Source of the DNA: Pseudomonas sp. GM18
GTDB taxonomy: Bacteria; Pseudomonadota; Gammaproteobacteria; Pseudomonadales; Pseudomonadaceae
Direction of reading: 5' to 3'
NCBI RefSeq assembly: GCF_000282195.1
Contig: NZ_AKJT01000038.1
Span: 54,770 to 118,769, forward strand
DNA length: 64,000 nucleotides
Below are positions 55,978 through 64,000 of the stretch, in pieces. The notes beneath the pieces were generated by a model. It made no database searches. It was given only the letters and a program-made list of their open reading frames with translations, and was not told where the DNA came from. The position numbers and the translations under genes were made by a program. Every line of letters starts with the position of its first letter. Positions within the stretch are counted from its first letter, which is position 1.

Positions 55978-56336
55978 TGGCTGTCCTCGGGATGGGCATG
56001 GCGCTTGATCATGCGCTGCATCAGCACCCCGGCGAAGGCCATCGACAGCACCAGCGACAACACCAGCGCACCGGTGATCGCCCAGAAATCCGCGGCAATG
56101 TCAGTGGCGTAGACCATCACGCCCACGGCCGGCGGCACCAGCAGCAACGGCAGGTAACGCAGCAGGCTGCTGGCCGCAAGGTTCAGCGGTTCGCCGACTT
56201 GACCGCAGCTAATCAGATACCCCAGCAGCAACAGCAGGCCAATAATCGGCCCCGGCAGCACCGGCAATATCAAATGATTGAGGGCAGTGCCGAGCAATTG
56301 AAACAGCACCAGCCAGGTCAGGCCACGTAACAACAT
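55974..56336 (-). CDS. lrgA: CidA/LrgA-family holin-like protein
   Basis: A 120-residue protein with four membrane segments and the CidA/LrgA signature LPGPIIGLLLLLGYLISC. The C-terminal tail is basic (MIKRHAHPEDSQ). It pairs with lrgB by a 4-base overlap (ATGA), so the two are translationally coupled and probably form one membrane complex. Confidence 0.92.
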   Translation of the reverse strand: MLLRGLTWLVLFQLLGTALNHLILPVLPGPIIGLLLLLGYLISCGQVGEPLNLAASSLLRYLPLLLVPPAVGVMVYATDIAADFWAITGALVLSLVLSMAFAGVLMQRMIKRHAHPEDSQ

Positions 56337-56524
56337 CCATCTTCTCCCGCACTCTCCCCCACCAAGAAGGGGCCGGACATTATAAGCACGCTATGAGTCG
56401 GCATTCGCCAAAAGCATGGTCAGTTGACCGGAGCAATTTGTCATGTTGATCTAAAGTGGTTTGCAGGGAGGTCAAGTCCCCCACTCGAAAAACTATAAAT
56501 CCGATGAACCCAAGGAGAGTCTCA

Positions 56525-56980
56525 ATGCCCTATGTTCCAGTTGCAGAGCTCAAAGATTATGTCGGCAAGGAACTCGGACGTTCCCAATGGCTCACCATCG
56601 ACCAGGAACGCATCAACCTGTTCGCAGAAGCCACAGGCGATTATCAGTTCATCCATGTCGACCCGGTCAAAGCCGCGCAAACGCCTTTTGGCAGCACCAT
56701 CGCCCATGGTTTCCTGTCGTTGTCGCTGATCCCCAAACTGATGGAAGACATCCTCATCCTGCCCGAAGGCGCGAAGATGGTGGTCAACTATGGCCTGGAC
56801 AGCGTGCGTTTCATCCAGCCTGTGAAGGTTAACTCCAGGGTTCGACTCAAGGTCGACATGAACGACGTCACCGAGAAGAAACCCGGCCAATGGCTGCTCA
56901 AGGCCACCGCCACGCTGGAAATCGAAGGGTCGGACAAACCGGCGTATATCGCCGAGCCACTGTCTCTCTGCTTCGTCTGA
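56525..56980 (+). CDS. MaoC-family (R)-specific enoyl-CoA hydratase-like protein
   Basis: A 151-residue hotdog-fold protein. The hydratase motif is readable: FAEATGDYQFIHVDPVKAAQ with Asp and His, then FGSTIAHGFLSLSLIPKLME. These match the D-x4-H motif of MaoC/PhaJ enzymes. The ATG at 56525 follows AAGGAGAGTCTCA. The substrate is unknown; PhaJ-like members supply R-3-hydroxyacyl-CoA. It is divergent from lrgAB. Confidence 0.88.
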   Translation: MPYVPVAELKDYVGKELGRSQWLTIDQERINLFAEATGDYQFIHVDPVKAAQTPFGSTIAHGFLSLSLIPKLMEDILILPEGAKMVVNYGLDSVRFIQPVKVNSRVRLKVDMNDVTEKKPGQWLLKATATLEIEGSDKPAYIAEPLSLCFV

Positions 56981-57095
56981 CACATGCCTGATTGCGAAAC
57001 AGCTCACGCTGTTTCGCGCTGTGTCTGTGCCGTGTCTCTATAAATGCGACACATAGCTGCGGCATACTCCGTCGCCTAATTGCCCGGATCCCGCT

Positions 57096-58811
57096 ATGCG
57101 CTCACTTGCACTCCTTGCTCTGACCCTGTTGCTCACCGCCTGCGGCGATGGCAAATCGCTGTTGCCCCCCGACGCCCGCCTGCCGGACGGCGGACGCTAT
57201 CGCGGTGATCTGGTCAACGGTTTGCTGCAAGGCGAGGGCCGCATCGATTACCCGAACGGCAGCTGGTACGCCGGCCAGTTCGACAAAGGCCAATGGCATG
57301 GCCAGGGCGAATGGCACGGCAGCAACGGCGAGGTCTATCGCGGGCAATTCCAGCTGGGGCTGTTCGACGGCCAGGGCACGCTGACCACCACCGGCAGCAG
57401 CTACACCGGCGGCTTCAAGGCCGGTCGACGGGACGGTGAAGGCACCCTCAAAGAAAACGCCATGACCTACCGCGGCGAATTCAAGGCCGACCAATATTCA
57501 GGGCTCGGTCGTCTGGAACTTGAAGACGGCAGCCAGTACCAGGGTCAGTTCTCCCACGGCAAACCCAACGGCGAAGGCCAGCGTAGCGATGCCAGCGGCA
57601 ATCAGTTCACCGGGCATTTCGTCGACGGCCAGCTGGAAGGCAACGGTACTTTCAACAGCGCCGATGGCGATATCTACGTCGGCGGATTCAAGAACAATCA
57701 ACTGCATGGCAAAGGCCGCTACGAAAACGCCGATGGCGATGTCTGGATCGGTCAGTTCAAGGAAGGCGTACTGAACGGCAAGGGCGAGTTGATCGGCGCC
57801 GACGGCAGTCACTACATCGGTCAGTTCAGCGACTGGCGCTTCACCGGCCAAGGCCGCTTGAACCTGGCTGATGGCAGTTTCTATATCGGCCAGTTCGACG
57901 GCGACAACTATCAGGGCAAAGGCACGTTGGTGCTGACCGATGGCACGGTGCTGAGCGGCACCTGGATCAATAGTCAGCGCGTGCGCGACGCCGACGGCAA
58001 GCTGCTGCCCGACACCCTGGAACTCGGCTTGCTGGCCCAGGGCCGCTTGCTCGACGAAGCACTGGCCAACGTGCCGGCCTCGACTCCGGCGGTCGAACTG
58101 TACACCTTGACCCTGGGCGGCGACGGCAAGCAGAGCGTGTTCCTGCGTGAGTCCGACTATGTCGCCAACATGCTCGCCAGCCGTTTCGGCGCTTTCGGCC
58201 AGATTCGCCTGGTCAACCATCGCGACCACCTCGGCGACCGGCCGATGGCCACCCGGGAAAACCTGCGCCGCGCCGCCCAGACCCTGGCCGAGCGCAGTGG
58301 CCCGGAGGACTTGCTGTTCATTTACCTGACCAGCCATGGCTCCAGTGAACACGAGCTGGTACTCGACCAGCCACGCATGGAACTGGCCGACCTGCCGGCC
58401 GACGAACTCGCCGCCGTCCTCGCGCCCCTGAAGAAGCGCGACAAGATTATCGTGATTTCGTCCTGTTATTCCGGCGGCTTCATCCCTGCCCTCAAGGACG
58501 AACACACCCTGATCATGACCGCCTCGCGCGCCGACCGGGTGTCCTTCGGGTGTTCGGAAGAAGCCAACTTCACTTATTTCGGCGACGCACTGTTCGCCCA
58601 GGCGCTGAACCAGACCGATGATCTGGAGCAAGCCTTCAAACGGGCCAGTGCCACCGTGGCCGAACGTGAGCTGGCCGACAACTTCGAAGCCTCCGAGCCA
58701 CAGATCTGGGCACCGAAAGCCGTACTCGCCCACTGGCAATTATTACGTAAGCAGCAGGCACGAAAGGCACTGCAAAGTGTCTCTATCAGCAAGGATGAAA
58801 AGAGCAACTAA
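57096..58811 (+). CDS. Lipoprotein with 11 MORN repeats and a C13/caspase-like peptidase domain
   Basis: A 571-residue protein. The signal peptide carries the lipobox LTAC with Cys16. Residues about 34-288 are eleven consecutive 23-residue MORN repeats (pattern Y-x-G-x-F-x-x-G-x-x-x-G-x-G-x-x-x-x-x-D-G-x). A linker leads to a caspase-fold domain like the legumain/C13 family, with the catalytic dyad His414 (LFIYLTSHGSSEHE) and Cys457 (IIVISSCYSGGFIPAL), then IMTASRADRVSFGCSEEANF. It is probably an envelope-anchored cysteine peptidase; the substrate is unknown. It is followed 27 bases later by an NAD(P)-binding gene. Confidence 0.85.
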   Translation: MRSLALLALTLLLTACGDGKSLLPPDARLPDGGRYRGDLVNGLLQGEGRIDYPNGSWYAGQFDKGQWHGQGEWHGSNGEVYRGQFQLGLFDGQGTLTTTGSSYTGGFKAGRRDGEGTLKENAMTYRGEFKADQYSGLGRLELEDGSQYQGQFSHGKPNGEGQRSDASGNQFTGHFVDGQLEGNGTFNSADGDIYVGGFKNNQLHGKGRYENADGDVWIGQFKEGVLNGKGELIGADGSHYIGQFSDWRFTGQGRLNLADGSFYIGQFDGDNYQGKGTLVLTDGTVLSGTWINSQRVRDADGKLLPDTLELGLLAQGRLLDEALANVPASTPAVELYTLTLGGDGKQSVFLRESDYVANMLASRFGAFGQIRLVNHRDHLGDRPMATRENLRRAAQTLAERSGPEDLLFIYLTSHGSSEHELVLDQPRMELADLPADELAAVLAPLKKRDKIIVISSCYSGGFIPALKDEHTLIMTASRADRVSFGCSEEANFTYFGDALFAQALNQTDDLEQAFKRASATVAERELADNFEASEPQIWAPKAVLAHWQLLRKQQARKALQSVSISKDEKSN

Positions 58812-58838
58812 GCTGAACAGTATCAAGGGGGATTTTTT

Positions 58839-59480
58839 ATGTACTTGACGCCTCAGCATGTATTGCTTGCCGGAGCTACCGGGTTAACCGGTGAACATTT
58901 GCTTGACCGTCTGCTCAATGAGCCAACGATTGCACGCGTCTTGGCACCCTCACGCCGGCCACTGGCCGAGCATCCTCACTTGGAAAACCCGGTCGGTGAC
59001 CCGACGGTGTTTCTGCCGCAATTGAACGGCCGCGTCGACGTCGCCTACTGCTGCCTCGGCACTACGATCAAGCAGGCCGGCTCCGAGCAAGCGTTTCGCG
59101 CGGTGGACCTGGACATGGTCGTGGCCTTCGCCAAACGTGCACGGGAGATGGGCGCACGCCACTTGATCGTGATCAGTGCCTTGGGGGCCGATCGCAGGTC
59201 CTCGATTTTCTACAACCGGGTTAAAGGCGAGATGGAACACGCATTGCGCGCGCAGAACTGGCCGCAGCTGACCATTTGCCGGCCATCGCTGTTGTTGGGC
59301 GATCGCGCCGAGCCGCGACTGGCCGAGCGGGTCGCCGGTCCGTTGTCGAAATTGATTCCGGGCAAATACCACGGCATTGAAGCCTGCCAACTGGCCCGCG
59401 CCATGTGGCGCCTGGCGCTGGAAGAGCAGGATGGCGTGCGGATTGTCGAGTCGGATGAATTACGCAAGTTAGGTAAGTAA
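58839..59480 (+). CDS. NAD(P)-binding oxidoreductase (atypical SDR, HTATIP2-like)
   Basis: A 213-residue Rossmann-fold protein. The dinucleotide motif is [20 protein letters not shown]. Further elements are [40 protein letters not shown] (the YxxxK-like [10 protein letters not shown]) and [20 protein letters not shown]. Such proteins are atypical short-chain dehydrogenases often annotated as NAD-dependent epimerases. The substrate cannot be inferred. Confidence 0.85.
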   Translation: MYLTPQHVLLAGATGLTGEHLLDRLLNEPTIARVLAPSRRPLAEHPHLENPVGDPTVFLPQLNGRVDVAYCCLGTTIKQAGSEQAFRAVDLDMVVAFAKRAREMGARHLIVISALGADRRSSIFYNRVKGEMEHALRAQNWPQLTICRPSLLLGDRAEPRLAERVAGPLSKLIPGKYHGIEACQLARAMWRLALEEQDGVRIVESDELRKLGK

Positions 59481-59484
59481 GATC

Positions 59485-59527
59485 AAAAGATCGTCCGAAG
59501 GCTCGGGCCGCGTTCGGACGATCTTTT
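59485..59527. terminator. Bidirectional intrinsic terminator
   Basis: AAAAGATCGTCCGAA and TTCGGACGATCTTTT form a perfect 15-base stem with a 13-base GC-rich loop, in the gap between the convergent oxidoreductase and YceK-like genes. A-runs and T-runs on both sides let it work in either direction. Confidence 0.88.
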
Positions 59528-59531
59528 GCTT

Positions 59532-59816
59532 TTATAATCCGCCGGTCGCCTGAAACCCAACACCTAAAACCGTCAACAACGACAACGGCAACAGCAGTGT
59601 GTCGAGCAACGCACTGGCTGGCAGATCAACACCGGGATAACTCGGCGCCTCCGCGCCAAATCTGTCCATGGCGCAGCACCCGCCGTTCATTGCATACAAA
59701 TCCAGACGCGTCCCCGAATACACCACCGGCGCCCCGGGTTTGGCGGCATCGAGGGTGCGCGCCGTGGCGCAGCCCGCCAGTTGCACCGCCAACAGAATGA
59801 TCAGCAGCTTATTCAT
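59532..59816 (-). CDS. YceK/YidQ-like small lipoprotein
   Basis: A 94-residue lipoprotein. The lipobox LAGC lies after a hydrophobic stretch ([13 protein letters not shown]), then [18 protein letters not shown] and the conserved [20 protein letters not shown] typical of YceK/YidQ (DUF1375). The function is unknown. Its start overlaps the ubiX stop by 8 bases; a GTG one codon upstream is an alternative. Confidence 0.82.
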   Translation of the reverse strand: MNKLLIILLAVQLAGCATARTLDAAKPGAPVVYSGTRLDLYAMNGGCCAMDRFGAEAPSYPGVDLPASALLDTLLLPLSLLTVLGVGFQATGGL

Positions 59817-60441
59817 CACTGCTCAAGTGGTGCTCGCCCCAACGCGGCAGCATGTCTTGCGGAATGTTCAGCAGATTGAGAATTCGCGCCACGACGAAGT
59901 CGATCAAGTCATCAATGGTTTGCGGCTGATGATAGAAGCCCGGCGATGCCGGCAGAATCGTCACCCCCATGTTCGACAACTTGAGCATGTGCTCCAGATG
60001 AATGCTCGAATACGGCGCCTCGCGCGGTACCAGAATCAGCTGGCGGCGCTCCTTCAACGTCACGTCGGCCGCCCGCTCGATCAAGTTGTTGCAGGCCCCG
60101 GTCGCGATAGCCGACAAGGTCCCGGTGGAACACGGCACCACCACCATCGCCGCTGGCGAGCCGGAGCCCGAAGCCACCGGCGACATCCAGTCTTCCTTGC
60201 CGTACACCCGAATCTGCCCGGCGGCGGCACCGGTGTATTCAGTGAGGAAGGCCTGCATCATCTGCGGCTTGGACGGCAGCGAGACATCGGTCTCGGTGGC
60301 CATCACCAGTTGCGCGGCCTTGGAAATCAGGAAGTGCACCTCGCGGTCTTCACGCACCAGGCAGTCGAGCAGGCGCAAGCCGTACTGGGCGCCCGAAGCG
60401 CCGGTCATCGCCAGCGTGATGCGTTCCGGACCATTGTTCAT
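59809..60441 (-). CDS. ubiX: Flavin prenyltransferase UbiX
   Basis: A 210-residue enzyme that prenylates FMN to make the cofactor of the UbiD decarboxylase in ubiquinone synthesis. Signatures: [52 protein letters not shown] and [20 protein letters not shown]. The ATG at 60441 overlaps the mpl stop (ATGA), so the genes are coupled. Confidence 0.95.
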   Translation of the reverse strand: MNNGPERITLAMTGASGAQYGLRLLDCLVREDREVHFLISKAAQLVMATETDVSLPSKPQMMQAFLTEYTGAAAGQIRVYGKEDWMSPVASGSGSPAAMVVVPCSTGTLSAIATGACNNLIERAADVTLKERRQLILVPREAPYSSIHLEHMLKLSNMGVTILPASPGFYHQPQTIDDLIDFVVARILNLLNIPQDMLPRWGEHHLSSDE

Positions 60442-61787
60442 TGCAGCGCCTCGGCCAGTTTGCCGTGCAGGCCGCCGAAGCCGCCGTTGCTCATGATCAC
60501 CACGTGAGTGCCGGGCTGGGCCTGGCTCTTCACGCGCTCGATGATGCCTTCCAGCGAATCGCTGACAATCGACGGCACCGTGCACAACGCCGCCGTGGCG
60601 CCCAGGTCCCAGCCGAGGTTGGCCGGCGAATACCAGATCACCTGATCGGCATCGACCACGCTTTCCGGCAAGCCATCACGGTGAGCACCGAGCTTCATGG
60701 AGTTGGAGCGCGGTTCGATGATCGCGATCAACGGCGCATCGCCAATGCGCTTGCGCAAACCGTCAAGGGTGGTGGCAATGGCGGTCGGGTGGTGGGCGAA
60801 GTCGTCGTAAATGGTGATGCCACGGACTTCCGCAACTTTTTCCATCCGACGCTTCACGCTTTTGAACGCGCTCAGTGCCGCGATGCCCATCGACGGCACG
60901 ACACCGACGTGACGCGCGGCAGCCAGGGTGGCCAAGGCGTTGGCGACGTTGTGCTGACCGGTCATGTCCCACTCGACCACGCCTTGAGCGACGCCTTCGA
61001 ACATCACTTCGAACTTCGAGCCATCCTCACTGAGCAGTTTGACCTGCCATTGACCGCCGGCGCCGGTGGTTTGCACCGGGGTCCAGCAGCCCATCTCGAT
61101 CACGCGCTGCAAGGCCGGTTCAGTGGTCGGATGGATCACCAGGCCTTCGCTCGGAATGGTCCGCACCAAATGGTGGAACTGCCGCTCGATTGCCGGCAGG
61201 TCGGGGAAGATGTCGGCGTGATCGAACTCCAGATTGTTCAGGATCGCCGTGCGCGGGCGGTAGTGAACGAACTTGGAGCGTTTGTCGAAAAACGCGCTGT
61301 CGTATTCGTCGGCTTCAATCACGAAGAACGGCGTATCGCCCAGACGCGCCGACACTGAGAAATTCTGCGGCACGCCGCCGATCAGGAAACCCGGGCTCAT
61401 GCCCGCATGCTCCAACACCCAGGCGAGCATGCTGCTGGTGGTGGTTTTGCCATGCGTGCCGGCAACTGCCAGCACCCAGCGGCCTTGCAATACGTGATCC
61501 GCCAGCCATTGCGGGCCGGAGACATACGGCAGGCCTTTGTTCAGCACGTACTCGACGGCCGGGTTGCCGCGGGACATGGCATTGCCGATCACCACCAGGT
61601 CCGGGGCCGGATCGAGCTGCGCCGGGTCGTAACCCTGGGTCAACTCAATGCCCTGGGCTTGCAGCTGAGTACTCATCGGTGGATAGACGTTGGCATCGGA
61701 GCCGGTCACGCGATGGCCCAGCTCTTTGGCCAGAACCGCCATCGAACCCATGAAAGTGCCGCAAATACCAAGAATATGAATGTGCAT
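60438..61787 (-). CDS. mpl: UDP-MurNAc:L-Ala-gamma-D-Glu-mDAP ligase Mpl
   Basis: A 449-residue Mur ligase of the peptidoglycan recycling pathway that attaches recycled tripeptide to UDP-MurNAc. Motifs: [40 protein letters not shown] (P-loop), [20 protein letters not shown] and [20 protein letters not shown]. The start is the ATG at 61787 ([12 protein letters not shown]). It complements ldcA at 32375, which acts in the same pathway. Confidence 0.95.
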   Translation of the reverse strand: MHIHILGICGTFMGSMAVLAKELGHRVTGSDANVYPPMSTQLQAQGIELTQGYDPAQLDPAPDLVVIGNAMSRGNPAVEYVLNKGLPYVSGPQWLADHVLQGRWVLAVAGTHGKTTTSSMLAWVLEHAGMSPGFLIGGVPQNFSVSARLGDTPFFVIEADEYDSAFFDKRSKFVHYRPRTAILNNLEFDHADIFPDLPAIERQFHHLVRTIPSEGLVIHPTTEPALQRVIEMGCWTPVQTTGAGGQWQVKLLSEDGSKFEVMFEGVAQGVVEWDMTGQHNVANALATLAAARHVGVVPSMGIAALSAFKSVKRRMEKVAEVRGITIYDDFAHHPTAIATTLDGLRKRIGDAPLIAIIEPRSNSMKLGAHRDGLPESVVDADQVIWYSPANLGWDLGATAALCTVPSIVSDSLEGIIERVKSQAQPGTHVVIMSNGGFGGLHGKLAEALQ

Positions 61788-61859
61788 AGTCGACCTCGTA
61801 AAACATGGCCGCAGGTTAGCGTAGGGAGGGGAAAATCGCACTCTTTAGCTGTAACCACG

Positions 61860-61966
61860 CTCGTTCCCACGCTCTGCGTGGGAATGCAGCAAGGGACGCT
61901 CTGCGTCCCAAAAGCGGACGCAGAGCGTCCGGGGAGGCATTCCCACGCAGAGCGTGGGAACGATCA
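61860..61966. repeat. TTCCCACGC-family palindromic repeat, copy 3
   Basis: A full-length copy, ending GAGCGTGGGAACGATCA as at 7874-7986, with internal GGGACGCTCTGCGTCCC. It lies between the sigma-54 activator (3' end) and mpl (5' end). Confidence 0.85.
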
Positions 61967-61977
61967 GTCAAAAACGG

Positions 61978-63891
61978 TTATCGGGCGATGCCGTGTTTAC
62001 GCAGCTTCCGGTAGAGGGTATTGCGGCTCACGCCCAGCTGCTCGGCGGTGTGAGTCATATGCCAGCGCTGCTGTTCCAGTGCGTTGAGCAACGCCAACCG
62101 CTCGGCATCGTCCAGTGGAAACTCGGACGGTTCTTCAATCGTCGCCACCGTCACCGGCCGTGCTTGACGAATCATCGCCGGCAAATCTTCCAGCCCGATC
62201 CGACCGCCGTCACACAACGCCGCCAGGGTCCGCAGCACATTGCGCAACTGCCGCACGTTCCCCGGCCAGGCAAAATCCAGCAAGGCCTGTCGCGCCGCTG
62301 CATCAATCAATACCGTCTCCCCGCCCGCCTCTTCGGCCAGCAGAAAGTCGAGCAACTGTGATTTGTCCGTACGCTCGCGCAACGCCGGCAATGCGACTTC
62401 CAGCCCATTGAGCCGGTAATACAAATCCTCGCGGAAACTGCCGTCTTGCACCCTTTCGAGCAGGTTACGGTGAGTGGCGCTGATGATCCGCACATTGACC
62501 GATTCCGGCTCGCCGCCAATCGGCACCACCTGACGGTCTTCCAGCACCCTTAATAGCCGGGTTTGCATGCTCAGCGGCATGTCACCGATTTCATCCAGGA
62601 ATAAAGTGCCGCCATCGGCCTGCTGCAACTTGCCGCGCATGCCTTCCTTGCGGGCACCGGTGAAACTGCCGCCGCGATAGCCGAACAACTCGCTTTCGAT
62701 CAGGCTTTCGGGGATCGCCGCGCAATTGAGGGCGACGAACGATTTTTCCGCCCGTTGACTGGCCTGATGCACGGCCTTGGCGAAAGCCTCCTTGCCACAG
62801 CCGGTTTCACCGTTGATCAGCAAGGGCACGTCTCGTTCGAACACCCGCAAGGCCTTGCGGAAGTCTTCCTGCAATGCGGCATCACCCAGGCAAATACCCG
62901 ACAGCCGTGGACGCTCGGCCACTGCCGGGCTTTGCACCACGGGTGCAGGAATGCTGCGCGGCTGCCCGCGCAACACAGCAAACAGCCGTCGCCCGTCGCG
63001 GGTGCGCAACGGCCAACTGGCGCTGGCATTGGCGCTCGCGCGGCCGAGCAATTCATCCAGCGAGCAATCGAAGAACGCTTCCACCGGTTGGCCCAACAGC
63101 CCGCCGCGAATATGCCCCAGCAAATTCAGTGCACTCTGATTGACCGCACAGATCCGCCCTTCCCCGTCGAACGCCAGCAACCCTTCGCTGAACAACCCGA
63201 CGGATTCGGCCTGCAAGTGAAAACGCAGCAGCCATTGATTGTCGAAGTAACGCAGGAAATAACAGCTCTCGATCATCTTCGCCGACAGGTTGACCAGGGC
63301 CATGGTGTGAAACTGGCTCTGCCGCGAAACCTCGTGACGCGCCGAAGACACGTCGAGCACCGCCAACAGCTCACCATGAGGATCGAACACCGGGCTTGCC
63401 GAGCAAGTCAGGCCGGTATGACGGCCACGAAAATGTTCGTCCTGGTGAATAGTCAGGGACTGGCGCTCCACCAGGCAGGTGCCGATGCCGTTGGTGCCTT
63501 CGCAAGCTTCGCTCCAGTCGGCGCCCAGCCAAAGGCCGGCGCGCTCGAAAATCTTTCGTTCGGCGGGCGCGGTGACGCAGTTGAGGATCACCCCACGGGC
63601 GTCGGTCAGCAACACGGCATGGCCGGCGCCGGAGAGTTGCTGGTGGAGGCTGGTCATTTCGTTGCCGGCAATCTGCAGCACTTGCTGCAAGCGTTCGCGG
63701 CTTTCCAGGATGCGGCCATGTTCCAGCACCGTCGGCGCCATGGTCAGGGCCGGGTCGAGGTGATAGTCCTCAAGGCAACGCAGCCAGGAGCGGGCAATGG
63801 ACGGATCGCTGCCGGGACCGTGCAGGTGGGATTTACCCTGGGTCACGGTCAACACTTGCTGGGCATGGCGACTCAAATGGTTGTCGTGCAT
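61978..63891 (-). CDS. Sigma-54-dependent activator, AcoR/EatR-like
   Basis: A 637-residue enhancer-binding protein. The N-terminal GAF-type sensor (about 80-210; SEACEGTNGIGTCLVERQSL, GLTCSASPVFDPHGELLAVL) and a PAS-like domain (about 225-310) precede the AAA+ domain. That domain has Walker A GETGCGKE (361-368), the sigma-54 contact loop GSFTGA (408-413; the canonical loop is GAFTGA) and Walker B LFLDEIGD. A C-terminal Fis-type helix-turn-helix (EQLGVSRNTLYRKLRKHGI) binds DNA. Synteny beside ubiX-mpl suggests EatR (PA4021), the ethanolamine-catabolism activator. The expected target operon would lie beyond the window end, so this is not confirmed here. Confidence 0.85.
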   Translation of the reverse strand: MHDNHLSRHAQQVLTVTQGKSHLHGPGSDPSIARSWLRCLEDYHLDPALTMAPTVLEHGRILESRERLQQVLQIAGNEMTSLHQQLSGAGHAVLLTDARGVILNCVTAPAERKIFERAGLWLGADWSEACEGTNGIGTCLVERQSLTIHQDEHFRGRHTGLTCSASPVFDPHGELLAVLDVSSARHEVSRQSQFHTMALVNLSAKMIESCYFLRYFDNQWLLRFHLQAESVGLFSEGLLAFDGEGRICAVNQSALNLLGHIRGGLLGQPVEAFFDCSLDELLGRASANASASWPLRTRDGRRLFAVLRGQPRSIPAPVVQSPAVAERPRLSGICLGDAALQEDFRKALRVFERDVPLLINGETGCGKEAFAKAVHQASQRAEKSFVALNCAAIPESLIESELFGYRGGSFTGARKEGMRGKLQQADGGTLFLDEIGDMPLSMQTRLLRVLEDRQVVPIGGEPESVNVRIISATHRNLLERVQDGSFREDLYYRLNGLEVALPALRERTDKSQLLDFLLAEEAGGETVLIDAAARQALLDFAWPGNVRQLRNVLRTLAALCDGGRIGLEDLPAMIRQARPVTVATIEEPSEFPLDDAERLALLNALEQQRWHMTHTAEQLGVSRNTLYRKLRKHGIAR

Positions 63892-63928
63892 TTCTTATTA
63901 TTCTCCCCGAGAGGTTTACACCGCCCCC

Positions 63929-64000
63929 GTAGGAGCTGCCGAAGGCTGCGATCGTTTGATCTTGAAAAAAGCAAAATCAAAAGATCGCAGCCTTCGGCAG
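63929..64000. repeat. GTAGGAGCTGCCGAAGGCTG-family repeat, cut by window end
   Basis: GTAGGAGCTGCCGAAGGCTG opens the element and the inverted arm ending GCAGCCTTCGGCAG runs to the last base. An AAAAGATC/GATC palindrome lies within. It fills the visible part of the region upstream of the sigma-54 activator. Confidence 0.8.

Overview
The window is a chromosomal segment of a fluorescent Pseudomonas, most likely of the P. fluorescens group. The protein sequences are Pseudomonas-like and GC-rich, and the intergenic spaces carry REP/REPIN-type palindromes typical of that group. The gene order also follows, from memory, the P. aeruginosa PAO1 block from about PA3961 (hrpB) to PA4021 (eatR). No rRNA, tRNA, CRISPR array or insertion sequence was recognised.

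Region by region. 1-8.9 kb: a partial YciC-like membrane protein, an endonuclease/exonuclease/phosphatase-family protein, the helicase HrpB, a small lipoprotein, the cation exporter FieF, a repeat-bearing exported protein, an Lrp/AsnC regulator, a DUF2788 protein and an RluE-like pseudouridine synthase. 9-18 kb: AMP nucleosidase, an AidB-type acyl-CoA dehydrogenase, the hybrid sensor kinase LadS, then thiD-thiE-hemL (thiamine and heme precursors). 18-25.4 kb: a Sel1-repeat protein, a DUF1820 protein, miaB, then phoH-ybeY-corC-lnt (RNA maturation and lipoprotein acylation) and a YdcF-type protein. 25.5-33.3 kb: leuS, lptE-holA, arfA, a lytic transglycosylase and an LD-carboxypeptidase.

33.5-45 kb is one long minus-strand run: proA-nadD-rsfS-rlmH-pbpA(PBP2)-rodA-mltB-rlpA-dacC-DUF493-lipB-lipA. 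It combines cell-wall elongation and remodelling with NAD and lipoate synthesis and ribosome silencing, and ends in a clear terminator. A 3-methyladenine glycosylase and a DedA-PAP2 fusion follow.

47.3-54.65 kb is the accessory part. In the backbone order I would expect the DedA-PAP2 gene to be followed directly by the LON-domain gene; here about 7.3 kb lies between them. It holds a divergent pair of transcription units. To the left are two unrecognised genes. To the right are a 1142-residue protein with a TcdA/TcdB-pore-like hydrophobic region and RTX-like glycine/aspartate nonapeptides, and an 882-residue protein whose C-terminal part resembles the catalytic chain of cholera toxin/heat-labile enterotoxin. 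I read this as a candidate two-protein (translocator plus ADP-ribosyltransferase) toxin locus. The identification rests on motif reading alone, and the usual catalytic E-x-E appears as E-x-H.

54.65-64 kb returns to backbone: LON-domain protein, LrgA/LrgB pair, MaoC-type hydratase, a lipoprotein joining 11 MORN repeats to a caspase/legumain-like peptidase, an NAD(P)-binding protein, a YceK-like lipoprotein, ubiX, mpl and a sigma-54 activator in the position of eatR.
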